The translations under genes were made by a program, and so were the position numbers. The notes below the pieces were generated by a model. The model had not been told where the DNA came from. It saw only the letters and a list, made by a program, of their open reading frames with translations, and made no database searches. Shown here in pieces: positions 8,422 through 18,151 of a stretch of DNA of 64,000 nt (its first letter is position 1; every line of letters begins with the position of its first letter). Source of the stretch: Nostoc calcicola FACHB-3891 (GTDB lineage Bacteria > Cyanobacteriota > Cyanobacteriia > Cyanobacteriales > Nostocaceae); the NCBI RefSeq assembly GCF_014697355.1, contig NZ_JACJRQ010000001.1:620001-684000 (forward strand). Reading direction: 5' to 3'.

Positions 8422-9309
8422 ATGAGTGTTACTCCTAAATCCGATATCAATTGGCAACCGCTAGCGTCGCCACAAGCAGATGGTAACTCTGCTTCTAACT
8501 TTTTCGGTGAATTGGTACAAGAGACGCTGGCTTTAACTCGTCGCTTGTTTATTCAGTTGCAACGCCGTCCTTCAACATTAGTCGCCGGGATTATTCAGCC
8601 AGTCATGTGGTTAGTGTTGTTTGGCGCTTTATTCCAAAATGCACCCAAGGGCTTGTTTGGCAGTACGACAAATTACGGACAATTTTTGGCTGCTGGAGTA
8701 ATTGTATTTACAGCCTTCGCTGGAGCGCTGAATGCTGGTTTACCTGTAATGTTTGACCGCGAGTTCGGTTTTTTGAATCGTTTACTGGTAGCACCTTTAG
8801 CATCACGGTTTTCCATTGTCTTTGCTTCGGCAATTTTCATCATCAGCCAAAGTTTACTCCAAGCAGCGGTAATTGTAGGAGCAGCGGCGTTTTTAGGTGC
8901 GGGGCTACCTGATGCAGCTGGTTTGGGTGCGATCGCTTTAATTGTCTTCCTCCTAGCTTTGGGTGTGACAGCCATTTCCCTGGGCTTGGCTTTTGCCTTA
9001 CCCGGTCACATTGAACTGATTGCGGTAATTTTTGTCACTAACCTACCATTATTGTTCGCTAGTACCGCTTTGGCTCCTCTATCGTTTATGCCTGGGTGGT
9101 TGCAGGTTGTCGCTACCTTGAATCCCCTCAGCTATGCGATCGAACCCATTCGCTATCTCTATCTCCACAATAGTTGGGCTTTGGATAGTGTAGTCATGCA
9201 AGCTCCTTGGGGTGATGTTACCTTTGGGGGGGCGTTGTTGGTGTTGTTTGGCTTTGCCCTTGTCGCTTTAGTTAGCATTCAGCCCCAACTGCGACGAACT
9301 CTTGCTTAA
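8422..9309 (+). CDS. ABC-2 type transporter permease
   Basis: The 295-residue protein has a soluble N-terminus of about 45 residues and then six hydrophobic segments in the usual ABC-2 arrangement (one pair near 50-95, four from about 125 to 290). The segment RRPSTLVAGIIQPVMWLVLFG is the typical start of the DrrB-like domain, and LNPLSYAIEPIR is the conserved motif before the last helix. It pairs with the ATPase encoded immediately upstream. Confidence 0.9.
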   Translation: MSVTPKSDINWQPLASPQADGNSASNFFGELVQETLALTRRLFIQLQRRPSTLVAGIIQPVMWLVLFGALFQNAPKGLFGSTTNYGQFLAAGVIVFTAFAGALNAGLPVMFDREFGFLNRLLVAPLASRFSIVFASAIFIISQSLLQAAVIVGAAAFLGAGLPDAAGLGAIALIVFLLALGVTAISLGLAFALPGHIELIAVIFVTNLPLLFASTALAPLSFMPGWLQVVATLNPLSYAIEPIRYLYLHNSWALDSVVMQAPWGDVTFGGALLVLFGFALVALVSIQPQLRRTLA

Positions 9310-9341
9310 GATAAAATAGAGCAATTTTCGAGTCAAAATCC

Positions 9342-9821
9342 ATGAAAAAACCATTTTTACAAATTGCTAGATTCTTCTTGGCTACCGCAGCAGGAATTAG
9401 CTTTGCTCCTTTACTGATGGCTCAACCGAGTTTGGCTCAAATCAGTAGCCCGACGGATGCTTTTCCTAGTAATAGTACGACAGACCAAAATACCGATCCT
9501 TTCTCCCGCTCGAACTCAGATAATTTCAACATGTTCGATCTGATTCATCGGGCAAACTTCGGAACTCTCAACTGGAATTCTCAACAACAGAACGAACAAC
9601 TAGATTCAAGCGCAGCAGCCTTTAGAGCCAGACAACAACAATTACTCCAATGTCGTCAACAAGCGCAACAAACAACCCCACCATCGGCGTCTGTGACATC
9701 ATCAACTCAACCAGCAACAGCTGAGCCTTTGAAAGCAAGTCAACAACAAACACTCCAATGCCAACAAGCACAGCAAACGACCCCACAGTTACCATCGTTT
9801 AAATTACCAGCGGGTAACTGA
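9342..9821 (+). CDS. Secreted Gln-rich protein, unknown function
   Basis: The protein has 159 residues. A clear signal peptide (Lys2-Lys3, hydrophobic core FFLATAAGISFAPLL, then an alanine-type cleavage site near AQPSLAQ) is followed by a low-complexity polar chain. Two similar Gln-rich segments, RQQQLLQCRQQAQQTTP and SQQQTLQCQQAQQTTP, each carry one Cys and suggest an internal duplication. It begins 32 bases after the permease gene, so it may be co-transcribed with the exporter. I do not recognise a family. Confidence 0.7.
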   Translation: MKKPFLQIARFFLATAAGISFAPLLMAQPSLAQISSPTDAFPSNSTTDQNTDPFSRSNSDNFNMFDLIHRANFGTLNWNSQQQNEQLDSSAAAFRARQQQLLQCRQQAQQTTPPSASVTSSTQPATAEPLKASQQQTLQCQQAQQTTPQLPSFKLPAGN

Positions 9822-9833
9822 ATTCAAATCAGT

Positions 9834-9865
9834 AACGCCAACCCCAAAGGCTTGGGGTTGGCGTT
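9834..9865. terminator. Hairpin between convergent genes
   Basis: AACGCCAACCCCAA, loop AGGC, then the exact complementary 14-nt arm. It lies between the secreted-protein gene (plus) and prxQ (minus), which converge here, so it probably terminates in both directions. There is no long T-run on either side. Confidence 0.7.
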
Positions 9866-9901
9866 AGACGTTTCAAAAATCGTTAGTTATCAGGCAAAAA
9901 A

Positions 9902-10339
9902 CTACAGCCCAAGTGCAGCTAAAACATCTTCAGCATGGGTGGTGGTATTTACACTTGCGTCAACATGGGTAATTTTGCCGTCAGGGCCAATTACGTAGGT
10001 GACGCGCTTGGCGTAACCGCCGCCATCCACATCGAAAGCTTTGATGAGGGATTTGTCGGTGTCAGCCAGTAAAGGAAAATTCAAATTAAACTTTTGGGTG
10101 AATGCCTGATGAGAGACTTCATCATCTGCACTGACTCCCAGCACTACCACATCTTTACTTTGATATTTAGATTGGGCGTCCCGAAAACTACAGGCTTGTT
10201 TGGTGCAGCCTGGAGTGTCATCTTTGGGGTAAAAATACAAAACAACTGTCTTGCCAGCAAAATCAGATAAAGAGACTGTGTTGCCGTTTGTATCTTTGGC
10301 GGTAAATGCAGGTGCATCCGTACCAACTGCTAGAGGCAT
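9902..10339 (-). CDS. prxQ: Peroxiredoxin Q / bacterioferritin comigratory protein
   Basis: This 145-residue protein carries the PrxQ/BCP motif DDTPGCTKQAC: peroxidatic Cys45 and resolving Cys50 are five residues apart, the spacing of atypical two-cysteine PrxQ enzymes. The thioredoxin fold start (VGTDAPAFTAKDTNG) and the FPLLAD motif are present and the length is normal. It reduces hydrogen and alkyl peroxides with electrons from thioredoxin. There is no signal peptide, so it is cytosolic. Confidence 0.93.
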   Translation of the reverse strand: MPLAVGTDAPAFTAKDTNGNTVSLSDFAGKTVVLYFYPKDDTPGCTKQACSFRDAQSKYQSKDVVVLGVSADDEVSHQAFTQKFNLNFPLLADTDKSLIKAFDVDGGGYAKRVTYVIGPDGKITHVDASVNTTTHAEDVLAALGL

Positions 10340-10536
10340 AATTAACCTTTCCTGTTTCAGATTGTTGATGCACTTGAAATTTTACATTAATTTATAATGA
10401 TTAAATAATATTTACTAAAAAATAACATAACTATATTTTAGGTAATTAAATTCTGCTTAGATGGGGTAACTGGTGCAAAAGAATATATTCTGAAATTAAT
10501 TTTTATTCAAAGAAAAATTTCTCCCCATACACAACA

Positions 10537-10941
10537 ATGCCTCCTGTTGATTCCCAAAACCCAAAAACTTTTGTCTATCCTCCCAGCACAATAGAAAGAG
10601 CGGAGCGATCGCTAATATGTTCGCCCTTTAATCCATCGTTATTTGAAGTCATGCGACACCAGAGTGTATCATTGAATGCGATCGCCCTGGAAAATGGATT
10701 TAAGCAGGGCTATACTCAGCGCCCTTTATCAGAATTAGCATGTGACGACGCTTTGGGCTGGCTAATTCAAGTCGGTGTATTGCGACGAGAAGTCGATGGA
10801 CAGGGAATTACAGATAGTTTTCGCCTCACTCCCTTGGGACGCCAGTTAATAGAACGATACCAAGGAAAAAGTTGGCGTAATCCTTCATGGCGCGATCGTT
10901 TATACAATGCGATCGTTCGCTGGTTGCGGTTACCCTTTTAG
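10537..10941 (+). CDS. Conserved cyanobacterial protein (Npun_F0494-like)
   Basis: A 134-residue soluble protein. The start TFVYPPSTIERAERSLICSPFN and the later LGWLIQVGVLRREVDGQGITDSFRLTPLG resemble a cyanobacterial family I remember under the locus name Npun_F0494. The second half has the helix-turn-helix-wing shape of a winged-helix domain (helix DDALGWLIQVGVL, then a polar wing, then LTPLGRQLIERY). It could be a DNA-binding regulator, but that is inference. It stands alone between prxQ, which is divergent, and cobQ. Confidence 0.65.
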   Translation: MPPVDSQNPKTFVYPPSTIERAERSLICSPFNPSLFEVMRHQSVSLNAIALENGFKQGYTQRPLSELACDDALGWLIQVGVLRREVDGQGITDSFRLTPLGRQLIERYQGKSWRNPSWRDRLYNAIVRWLRLPF

Positions 10942-11034
10942 AACAGAAAACTCAAGAGTTAGCATTAGCGAATCAAAGGGAACAATAAATATACGGAAAC
11001 ATGACACCCATTCATGAAGTCTTTACAATGTGGT

Positions 11035-11140
11035 GAGGGATAGGCTATGGGGAAAGGGAAAGGGGTAAGGGGAAAAGGGGAAAGATTAAATTTATTCTTT
11101 TTTCCTTTAACCTTTTCCCCTGCCTCCCTGCCCCAGTCCC
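11035..11140. repeat. Heptamer-type repeats upstream of cobQ
   Basis: GGGGAAA/GGGAAAG/GGGTAAG units are followed by complementary TTTTCCCC-type units, so the segment can fold back on itself. There is no recognisable cobalamin riboswitch in the 240 bases before cobQ. Confidence 0.75.
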
Positions 11141-11188
11141 CACAACCCTAAAATTTCACCTTATATATTAAAAACCTGAATAGTGACT

Positions 11189-12667
11189 ATGAAATCAATT
11201 ATGGTGGTGGGGACAACATCCCACGCAGGGAAATCACTCTTAACTACAGCTATTTGTCGAATTTTGTCCCGGCGTGGCTGGCGAGTGGCTCCCTTTAAAG
11301 GTCAAAATATGGCTTTAAATGCTTATGTCACTGCCAGCGGTGGAGAAATTGGCTACGCCCAAGCAGTACAAGCTTGGGCTGCGGGAGTCGTACCTTGGGT
11401 AGAAATGAACCCAATTTTACTCAAACCCCAAGGAGATATGACTTCCCAAGTAATTATCAAAGGTAGACCTGTGGGCAAAGTGGATGCCGCAGATTACTAC
11501 GAGCAATATTTTGAGTTGGGGTGGCGGACAATTGAAGAATCTCTACAGCATTTAGGAACAGAATTTGACTTGTTGGTTTGTGAAGGTGCCGGTAGTCCAG
11601 CAGAAATTAACCTCAAGCACCGCGATTTAACTAACATGCGGGTGGCAAAATATTTAAATGCGCCAACGATACTAGTAGTTGATATTGACCGGGGTGGTGC
11701 TTTTGCCCATGTAGTAGGCACTCTAGAGTTATTGGAACCAGATGAACGCGCTTTAATTAAAGGTGTAGTAATTAATAAGTTCCGGGGACAGCGATCGCTC
11801 CTAGAACCAGGAATAAAATGGTTAGAAGAACGCACAGGTATTCCTGTTGTTGGCGTTATACCCTATTTACAAGAAGTATTTCCCGCCGAAGATTCCCTTG
11901 ATTTACTAGAACGTCAATCAAGCAAAGCCCATACTGACCTCAATATTGCCGTTATCCGCTTACCCAGAATTGCCAATTTCACTGACTTTGACCCACTAGA
12001 ATCAGAAAGCACAGTTTCTGTAAAATTTCTTAGTCCGAAGCAAGATTTAGGACATCCAGACGCCGTAATTATCCCAGGTACAAAGACCACAATTGCTGAT
12101 TTGCTCCTGCTGCAAAAAAGCGGTATGGCAGAAGCTATCCAACATTATGCTGCTTCTGGGGGAACGGTTTTAGGCATCTGCGGTGGATATCAAATGCTGG
12201 GACAAATCATAGCTGACCCAGAAGGGATAGAGGGACAAGCTGGCAGATATCAGGCGTTAAATCTTTTACCAATCAGAACTGTAATTACAGGACAGAAAAT
12301 CGCTCGCCAGCGGCAAGTTAGCTCGAATTATCCTCAAGTAGGCTTGCCAGTTAATGGCTTTGAGATTCATCAAGGGCGATCGCGCATTGAACAGCAAGGA
12401 ATAGATAGCCAATCCTACCATGCGCTATTTGACGATATTAACTTAGGGTTAGTTGATAGTTGTCAATCAGTTTGGGGTACTTACCTCCACGGCATTTTTG
12501 ACAACGGTCCTTGGCGACGGGCTTGGTTAAATCGCCTCCGTCAGCAACGAGGTTTAAAATCTTTGCCCACTGGTGTTGCTAACTACCGCGAACACCGAGA
12601 GCAGATTTTGGATTCCCTAGCCACTGAAGTTGAAAACCATTTAGACTTAACTCCGTTTTTGTCTTAA
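11189..12667 (+). CDS. cobQ: Cobyric acid synthase
   Basis: The protein has 492 residues from ATG 11189; an in-frame GTG at 11183 would add two residues. The P-loop-like VVGTTSHAGKS, then FKGQNMALNAY and MNPILLKPQGD, are typical of CobQ/CbiP. The glutaminase half carries the nucleophile Cys in GICGGYQMLG and the C-terminal His in WGTYLHGIFD. The enzyme amidates four carboxyl groups of adenosylcobyrinic a,c-diamide using glutamine and ATP. Length is normal. It is followed by a ferredoxin gene but they are separated by repeats. Confidence 0.95.
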   Translation: MKSIMVVGTTSHAGKSLLTTAICRILSRRGWRVAPFKGQNMALNAYVTASGGEIGYAQAVQAWAAGVVPWVEMNPILLKPQGDMTSQVIIKGRPVGKVDAADYYEQYFELGWRTIEESLQHLGTEFDLLVCEGAGSPAEINLKHRDLTNMRVAKYLNAPTILVVDIDRGGAFAHVVGTLELLEPDERALIKGVVINKFRGQRSLLEPGIKWLEERTGIPVVGVIPYLQEVFPAEDSLDLLERQSSKAHTDLNIAVIRLPRIANFTDFDPLESESTVSVKFLSPKQDLGHPDAVIIPGTKTTIADLLLLQKSGMAEAIQHYAASGGTVLGICGGYQMLGQIIADPEGIEGQAGRYQALNLLPIRTVITGQKIARQRQVSSNYPQVGLPVNGFEIHQGRSRIEQQGIDSQSYHALFDDINLGLVDSCQSVWGTYLHGIFDNGPWRRAWLNRLRQQRGLKSLPTGVANYREHREQILDSLATEVENHLDLTPFLS

Positions 12668-12679
12668 GGTAAAATGCTT

Positions 12680-12760
12680 TGAAATGTCATTAGTCATTGG
12701 TCATTGGTCATTGGTCAAAAAACGAAAGACAAACGACAAATGACAAATGACAAAGAACAA
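12680..12760. repeat. Heptamer-type repeats (GTCATTG / GACAAAT)
   Basis: Head-to-tail TCATTGG units are followed by ACGACAAATGACAAATGACAAA. Similar blocks lie at 22516-22635 and 26080-26230. Confidence 0.8.
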
Positions 12761-12784
12761 TACTAAATTAAATGCGTAAGATTG

Positions 12785-13021
12785 ATGATTGTTCGTGTCC
12801 GCTTTTTACCAGATGATGTCACAGTAGACGCCGAAGTGGGAGAAGCCCTTTTGGATGTAGCAGATCGGGCTGGAGTATTTATTCCCACCGGTTGTCTGAT
12901 GGGGTCTTGTTACGCTTGCACTGTGGAATTAGAAGATGGAGAGAACATCCGCGCCTGTATCACAGCGATACCACCACGTGAGGAATTAACGATTAATTTG
13001 TTTAGTGACCCAACTTGGTAA
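12785..13021 (+). CDS. [2Fe-2S] ferredoxin-like protein, short type
   Basis: The protein has 78 residues from ATG 12785, preferred to a TTG one codon upstream. Cys37, Cys42 and Cys45 form the CX4CX2C motif (GCLMGSCYAC). The fourth cysteine, Cys58, comes only 12 residues later, closer than the roughly 29-residue spacing of photosynthetic PetF. The sequence lacks the C-terminal region of PetF, so this is a compact ferredoxin for a dedicated electron-transfer partner not identified here. Confidence 0.85.
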   Translation: MIVRVRFLPDDVTVDAEVGEALLDVADRAGVFIPTGCLMGSCYACTVELEDGENIRACITAIPPREELTINLFSDPTW

Positions 13022-13078
13022 TGTCGCCCCTGCATTGAAAAGATTGGTATGCTCTGGGGATATTTAAAGGAGAACAAG

Positions 13079-13144
13079 ATGGCACGGCCACCCATACATC
13101 CTGGAAAAATTCTTGCTGATGAGTGCAATCTGACCTTTCTTTGA
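13079..13144 (+). pseudogene. HigA-type antitoxin N-terminal remnant
   Basis: An AAGGAG ribosome site is followed by ATG and MARPPIHPGKILADE, the conserved opening of HigA/VapI-family antitoxins (R.PIHPGEIL.EE). The reading frame then leaves the family pattern and stops after 21 codons. No helix-turn-helix follows and no HigB toxin precedes it. It is a degraded fragment of a toxin-antitoxin locus. Confidence 0.6.
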
Positions 13145-13215
13145 GCGCAGCGAGAACTTTCTAAGACTAGGACAACGAGACGAGCAAAATCTAACAGTAT
13201 TTAGGTAGTTCACTT

Positions 13216-15684
13216 ATGATTCATAGCTTTGCTCTTGCAGGAATTACCTTATCTGATGCTATAAAATTAGAACTTGAGTCTTTAAAGAATATAGATTCTG
13301 TTGGTTCAAATTCAGGAATCTACTTAGATATTGACCATGATTTAGAGTTAAATTTAGATAAAATTTTTAATATTCATAGTCCAGTACCATATATTGATTT
13401 GGCACTAAATAAAATTATTCAAGTAATCTTTGGCAAACCTCAAATAAAAATAGTTGCACCAAAATATAGAATTATTAAAAGTAACAAGCTAGTTGAATTG
13501 AGTTTTAAAGGACTACTAAATAATCAAAATATTGAATTCATATTTGACAAACAAGCCGTACTAAAATATAAATTACCTAAAAATGTTAATTTTAATCAAT
13601 TAATAAATCAAATTCCTATTATCACAGATTTAAAATTAAGCAATACAGAATTAATTATCACTAATGTTGACTATTCTATAACTCATTCAAAGTTAGGTCT
13701 CATTAACTTAAACAGAGGATTCAATTTTATCGGAGACCTTGATTTAAAAAGTCTGCATACAAATTATAGTAATTTTATTAAAAGTAATTTAAAAATAAGT
13801 AGCTTAGGAGTTCTGATAAACTTCGATCCTGTGGGAAAGGTTAGTTTAACAGGCAATATTCCAGGCAATTTTCAGCTATTTTCTCAGCAAGAATTTAAGG
13901 CTACTTTTAATAATTTGCTCATAGGGTTAAATATTGGTGCTGATTTAGAGCCAAATTTGGGATTAACTGGAAATCTCATTATTAAAAACTACGATCTTAG
14001 CCAAAAAAACGAACCTAAATTATTTCTCTCTGGTAATCTCTCCCTCGAACCTGAATCCTTAACAGCATTCTTCAGCCAACAAAGTGAAAAATCCTGGTGT
14101 AATCCCTATGGGTTACTGGGAACTGAACTTCGCAATGTTAGGTTTCAAGGAGGCGGAACGTATTTACCTCCCTACTTCGATAACTTTGGCTTTATTGGTG
14201 ATTTGAAATGGCAAAAAATAGACCTTGAGGTAGCATTTCTCATAGATACTAACGATCCTGAGAAACTAGCTTTAGTTTTAAATCCGAAGCAAGCAGTTAG
14301 CTTAATAGATTTGTGGCGGGGACCAGTCGCTTCTTTCATTGCTAAAGAAGTAGATTATTCCATTGATTTAGTTACTAAAGCACTAGAATTTTTAGAAGGC
14401 TTGGTAAACTTAAATATCGAACCAATTGATGGGGATAAAGACGGAACACTCAATTCTTTAATTAAGTATGTTCCTTTTCCGACAACAATTGCAGGTCAAC
14501 CGATATCAGAAGGGTTAGAAATTAATGGCAAGATTAATGCTTGGGGGGAGGAAGCAATCTTAATCTTTCAAAGTGACAAAACTTTCAAAAATATTGGAGG
14601 TTCGTTAAAAGTTATTGAAATCGATTTAGGATTTATAAAAATTAAGGGAACAGATGATGATAGTTTAGATTTAGCTCTCAAAGTAACGCCTACTGAGCAG
14701 TATCTCCAAGGAGATGGTTATGTAGAGATTTTTGACAATGAAGTTGCAAATGTTGAATTTAAGGTTAGCCCTACCAATGCTACGTTTAAAAACTTTGATT
14801 TAACTTTAGCTAATTTATTGAGTATTGACGTTGATGCCTTGAATATCGATACAAAATCTGGTAATGGTAGTGGTTCAGGAACGATTTCCGTTTTAGGAAA
14901 TAGGTTAGCAGGTATTACGTTTGATGTTACTAAAAATAGTGTTAATCTGAAGAACGTTCATCTGAGTTTAGCAGGGTTTTTAACTTTCAGTATTCCGAAT
15001 CTCGCAGTTAACTTGACAGATAAAAGCGCAACGGGAACAGCAAATATTATTGCTTTTAATCAATCTTTGGGCTGCGGCACGTTATCATTTAATACTCAAA
15101 ACGTCACAATTAATAATGTCACTCTTAATTTGGGCAATGTTCTGAAGTTGAATGTTCCTAATTTCCAACTTGATTTAACAAATAAAAAGCTTTTTGGTTT
15201 AGGCGATATTATACTCCTTGGCAAAAAATTCACTGCCTTAGGTATCAGCCTTAATCAAAGTGGCTTTCAAGCTTCAAGTAATTTGAATTTTGGGATTTTA
15301 GCTTTCAATAATGCTACAGTAATTCTGGGCAAAGGGAATAATGGAAATATCAATAATGTTGCCAGTATCGCCGGAAATCTCAAGTTTATAGGCTACAATT
15401 TTGCAAATATAACTGCTAGTGTTGATAGCAACAAATTAACTGCATCAGGTAGCTTCAATTTTGCTGGTATTCTAATACTTAAAGGAACAAAGAATCAAAG
15501 AAAAGCAACAATAACGCTTAACAAAGGAAAAAAGGGATTCTATTCCGTCAGTATTATGGGTAGCTTTTATCTGTTAAGTCAAGAGTTGACCTCACTTAGT
15601 ATCTGCGATAATAATGGAACTTTGAAAATTTTAGGAATAAAAATTATCAGCAATCCCAACCGTAAAAAAGTAACACATCGGTGA
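13216..15684 (+). CDS. Large beta-repeat protein of unknown function
   Basis: An 822-residue protein, AT-rich and dominated by Asn, Leu, Ile, Lys and Ser. It is built of alternating short hydrophobic strands with Gly/Asn turns. From about residue 430 repeats of roughly 50-60 residues can be seen with a 'G.G.I..lG..l..i.f.....n......l.la..l...iPN..v.lt.k' pattern, for example LSLAGFLTFSIPNLAVNLT and LNLGNVLKLNVPNFQLDLT. There is no signal peptide, transmembrane helix or recognised catalytic motif. An elongated beta-rod or lipid-groove-like fold is possible, but this is speculation. Its base and codon use differ from the neighbouring housekeeping genes, suggesting transfer. Confidence 0.75.
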   Translation: MIHSFALAGITLSDAIKLELESLKNIDSVGSNSGIYLDIDHDLELNLDKIFNIHSPVPYIDLALNKIIQVIFGKPQIKIVAPKYRIIKSNKLVELSFKGLLNNQNIEFIFDKQAVLKYKLPKNVNFNQLINQIPIITDLKLSNTELIITNVDYSITHSKLGLINLNRGFNFIGDLDLKSLHTNYSNFIKSNLKISSLGVLINFDPVGKVSLTGNIPGNFQLFSQQEFKATFNNLLIGLNIGADLEPNLGLTGNLIIKNYDLSQKNEPKLFLSGNLSLEPESLTAFFSQQSEKSWCNPYGLLGTELRNVRFQGGGTYLPPYFDNFGFIGDLKWQKIDLEVAFLIDTNDPEKLALVLNPKQAVSLIDLWRGPVASFIAKEVDYSIDLVTKALEFLEGLVNLNIEPIDGDKDGTLNSLIKYVPFPTTIAGQPISEGLEINGKINAWGEEAILIFQSDKTFKNIGGSLKVIEIDLGFIKIKGTDDDSLDLALKVTPTEQYLQGDGYVEIFDNEVANVEFKVSPTNATFKNFDLTLANLLSIDVDALNIDTKSGNGSGSGTISVLGNRLAGITFDVTKNSVNLKNVHLSLAGFLTFSIPNLAVNLTDKSATGTANIIAFNQSLGCGTLSFNTQNVTINNVTLNLGNVLKLNVPNFQLDLTNKKLFGLGDIILLGKKFTALGISLNQSGFQASSNLNFGILAFNNATVILGKGNNGNINNVASIAGNLKFIGYNFANITASVDSNKLTASGSFNFAGILILKGTKNQRKATITLNKGKKGFYSVSIMGSFYLLSQELTSLSICDNNGTLKILGIKIISNPNRKKVTHR

Positions 15685-15765
15685 TGTAAAAACTGTATAG
15701 CTTGTTTGGGACTTTTAGGATACTACTTAGAGGATGTTTTAAAAGTCATGATTGATGCATCAAAT

Positions 15766-15898
15766 ATTTTTTACCCCACCCTAACCCTCCCCTTATAAAG
15801 GGGAGGGAACCGGATTTTATTGTTTCGCCCCCTTTATAAAGGGGAGGGAACCGGATTTTATTGTTTCCCCCCTTTATAAGGGGGGATTAAGGGGGGTA
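15766..15898. repeat. C/G-run hairpin repeat with an internal duplication
   Basis: CCCCTTATAAAGGGGAGGG, then ACCGGATTTTATTGTTTC, occurs twice in a row (about 15789-15830 and 15829-15870), followed by CCCCCCTTTATAAGGGGGGATTAAGGGGGG. The runs can form stems. It sits between the convergent beta-repeat gene and the SRPBCC gene. Confidence 0.8.
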
Positions 15899-15940
15899 AT
15901 AATTCGATTAAAATCCCAACATACGTCTTTTCAAACTATA

Positions 15941-16384
15941 TCAATTAGCTTTAACATTCAGCGCGTATTGTTTAAACCTTTCCAAATCAGCTTGAATTGT
16001 GGATTCAACTATCCGCCCCAAGAATAAGTTATCCATAATTTTGCCAATAATGCCGGGGATGGCATAGGAAATGGTCATTTTGACGATAGTACTACTATGG
16101 CGATCGTAAAAGCGAATCGCTCCCTGATTCGGTAAACCATCAATGGATTCCCATTGAATAATTTGGTTAGGAATAACTTTAAGAATTCGGGATTTCCAAG
16201 TAAATTCTAGACCGCTACTACTCAATTTCCAAAGAGATATATCCGGATTATCTGGCTGAATCTTTACTGAATCAATCCACTTCATCCATCGGGGCATTTG
16301 CTCCAAATCAGACCAGAGACCCCATACTAAATCTATGGGAGCTTCTACTTCTATTTGTACAGTATGCTCTAACCAATCTGACAT
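15941..16384 (-). CDS. SRPBCC (cyclase/dehydrase-like) protein
   Basis: The protein has 147 residues from ATG 16384 (MSDWLEHTVQIEVEAPIDLVW). Longer in-frame starts would run into the zds stop region. The START-like ligand-binding fold is indicated by EAPIDLVWGLWSDLEQMPRWMKWIDSV and the alternating strands that follow. It lies 53 bases downstream of zds on the same strand; I recall the same pairing in Synechocystis (slr0940-slr0941), so a role linked to carotenoids or another lipid-like ligand is plausible. The ligand is unknown. Confidence 0.85.
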   Translation of the reverse strand: MSDWLEHTVQIEVEAPIDLVWGLWSDLEQMPRWMKWIDSVKIQPDNPDISLWKLSSSGLEFTWKSRILKVIPNQIIQWESIDGLPNQGAIRFYDRHSSTIVKMTISYAIPGIIGKIMDNLFLGRIVESTIQADLERFKQYALNVKAN

Positions 16385-16437
16385 TATTTTTTCTTCCTTG
16401 GCGCCTACTCTTTGACAAAAGTCACTGGGTGTCTTTG

Positions 16438-17877
16438 TCAATTTTTCAAACTTTCCAAAATCGCTTTTGCTGCACGCCGTCCAGAAATAGTAGCCCCTTC
16501 CATGCTGTCAATGTAGTCTTGCTGAGTGTAACTTCCTGCAAGGAAGAAATTATTCACTGGTGTCTTTTGGTTGGGACGATACACATCCATTCCTGGTGCT
16601 TCTCGATAGAGAGACTGAGCAAGTTTTACTACACTGTACCAAGTCATATTTAACTCCCGCGAGGAGGGAAACAGTTCATGGACTTGCTTGAGGACATGTT
16701 GAGCGATCGCTTCATTACTTTGTGCAATAAAGGGATCTCCGGGCGTCAGCACTAGTTGTAACAACGATCCCTGTCCTGGGCGATAATAATCAGCAGGGCT
16801 AGTCAACGCTAAATCGGCAAAACAAGAAAAGTCAGCATCGGCTGTGTAAAGTAAATTATCTATTCCAGCCGCGTGATTTAGCTGTTTGCGCTGTTCTCCA
16901 TCGTTGAGTTCTGTTACCCAACCATCGAAGCGTAACTGTACTGTTGCCACTGGCACTGCATCTAGTTTATAAATATTGTCAAATTCTGACCACTTACGCC
17001 ATTCTTGGGGTAGTATTCGCTGAATACCTGGAACATCACAAGCAAAAACATAGGCATCAGCAGTGATAGTTTCTACTGTATCACCTTGGGCAACTATAAT
17101 GCCTGTGACGCGGGTTTGTTCATCTGTTTCTTTAAACTGAATTTCCCGGACTTGGCGACGGGTGTAAACTTTGGTGCCCCTAGCTTCCAGATATTCCAGA
17201 ATCGGCTTGTGCAAATACTCATTGGGAGAACCTTCCAGCATTCGCAGGACTGAAGCTTCAGTTCTGGCTGCAAAGAACTGGAATATTGTTAACATGCAAC
17301 GGGCAGAAATGTTTTCGCAATCGATAAACCCCAGTGCGTAGGCGATGGGGTTCCACATGCGTTTGATGCTACCATTACTGCCGCCGTGGCTGCGGAACCA
17401 GTCGGCAAAGCTGATTTTATCTAAATTGCGGATGGTTTTCATCGCCCCGTTAAAGTCCACTAAGCCGCGAACTATCGGACTAGTACCCAAGGCGATCGCA
17501 TTTTGCAATTTATCCTGCAATGATAATTGAGAAGTAGTGAAAAATGCTTTTAAGCCATTAAAAGGCGCACCTGTAATAAAGCGAAAATCTAAAGCACCAG
17601 TCCGGCCTCCTTTGTTAATAAAAGTGTGGGTATGTTGTTTGAGGCGTAAGTTTTCTAACACCCCCACTTTTTTCATCAAGTCAAATAATTGGTAGTAGCA
17701 CCCAAAAAATACATGCAACCCCATTTCTAGATGGTTGCCATCTCCATCAACCCAACTGCCAACTTTACCACCCACAAACGGACGAGACTCAAAAATCTGT
17801 ACTTCGCAACCAGCATCAGCTAGGTCTACTGCGGTTGCTAGCCCAGCCAGTCCCGCACCTACAATTGCAACACGCAT
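16438..17877 (-). CDS. crtQ: 9,9'-di-cis-zeta-carotene desaturase
   Basis: This 479-residue flavoprotein starts with the FAD-binding Rossmann motif (GxGxxG at Gly7, Gly9, Gly12) followed by the acidic [13 protein letters not shown] segment. [16 protein letters not shown] is characteristic of the plant-type CrtQ/Zds, and the C-terminal [25 protein letters not shown] is the conserved FAD-interacting end of this family. It converts zeta-carotene via neurosporene to lycopene using plastoquinone, at the membrane. Alternative names are zds and crtQ. Confidence 0.95.
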   Translation of the reverse strand: MRVAIVGAGLAGLATAVDLADAGCEVQIFESRPFVGGKVGSWVDGDGNHLEMGLHVFFGCYYQLFDLMKKVGVLENLRLKQHTHTFINKGGRTGALDFRFITGAPFNGLKAFFTTSQLSLQDKLQNAIALGTSPIVRGLVDFNGAMKTIRNLDKISFADWFRSHGGSNGSIKRMWNPIAYALGFIDCENISARCMLTIFQFFAARTEASVLRMLEGSPNEYLHKPILEYLEARGTKVYTRRQVREIQFKETDEQTRVTGIIVAQGDTVETITADAYVFACDVPGIQRILPQEWRKWSEFDNIYKLDAVPVATVQLRFDGWVTELNDGEQRKQLNHAAGIDNLLYTADADFSCFADLALTSPADYYRPGQGSLLQLVLTPGDPFIAQSNEAIAQHVLKQVHELFPSSRELNMTWYSVVKLAQSLYREAPGMDVYRPNQKTPVNNFFLAGSYTQQDYIDSMEGATISGRRAAKAILESLKN

Positions 17878-18151
17878 TCCGTCGTTCCTTTTCAGTTTCT
17901 TTACAGATTGTAACTGGGTTAGCGTCGGAATTTGCTACTTAATATCAACTCACCAGCATATTAAGGCCAGGCAATGTCAATACTAAAATGTCTTTGATTT
18001 ACTGCTTTTAGTCCCAGCAAATGACCAGACGCGAGAATAACGCGCCTGTATCGATTAGACAAACTCTTGTCCATTGCAGCGGACTCAAAAAAGTATCACA
18101 GCTATTTTTTAGCGGTCAAGCAGTTATGTGGTAAGTCATGAAAGCATTTTC

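Noticed and set aside
11000-11188. Cobalamin riboswitch before cobQ
   Set aside because: I looked for B12-box-like conserved pieces and saw only heptamer repeats.
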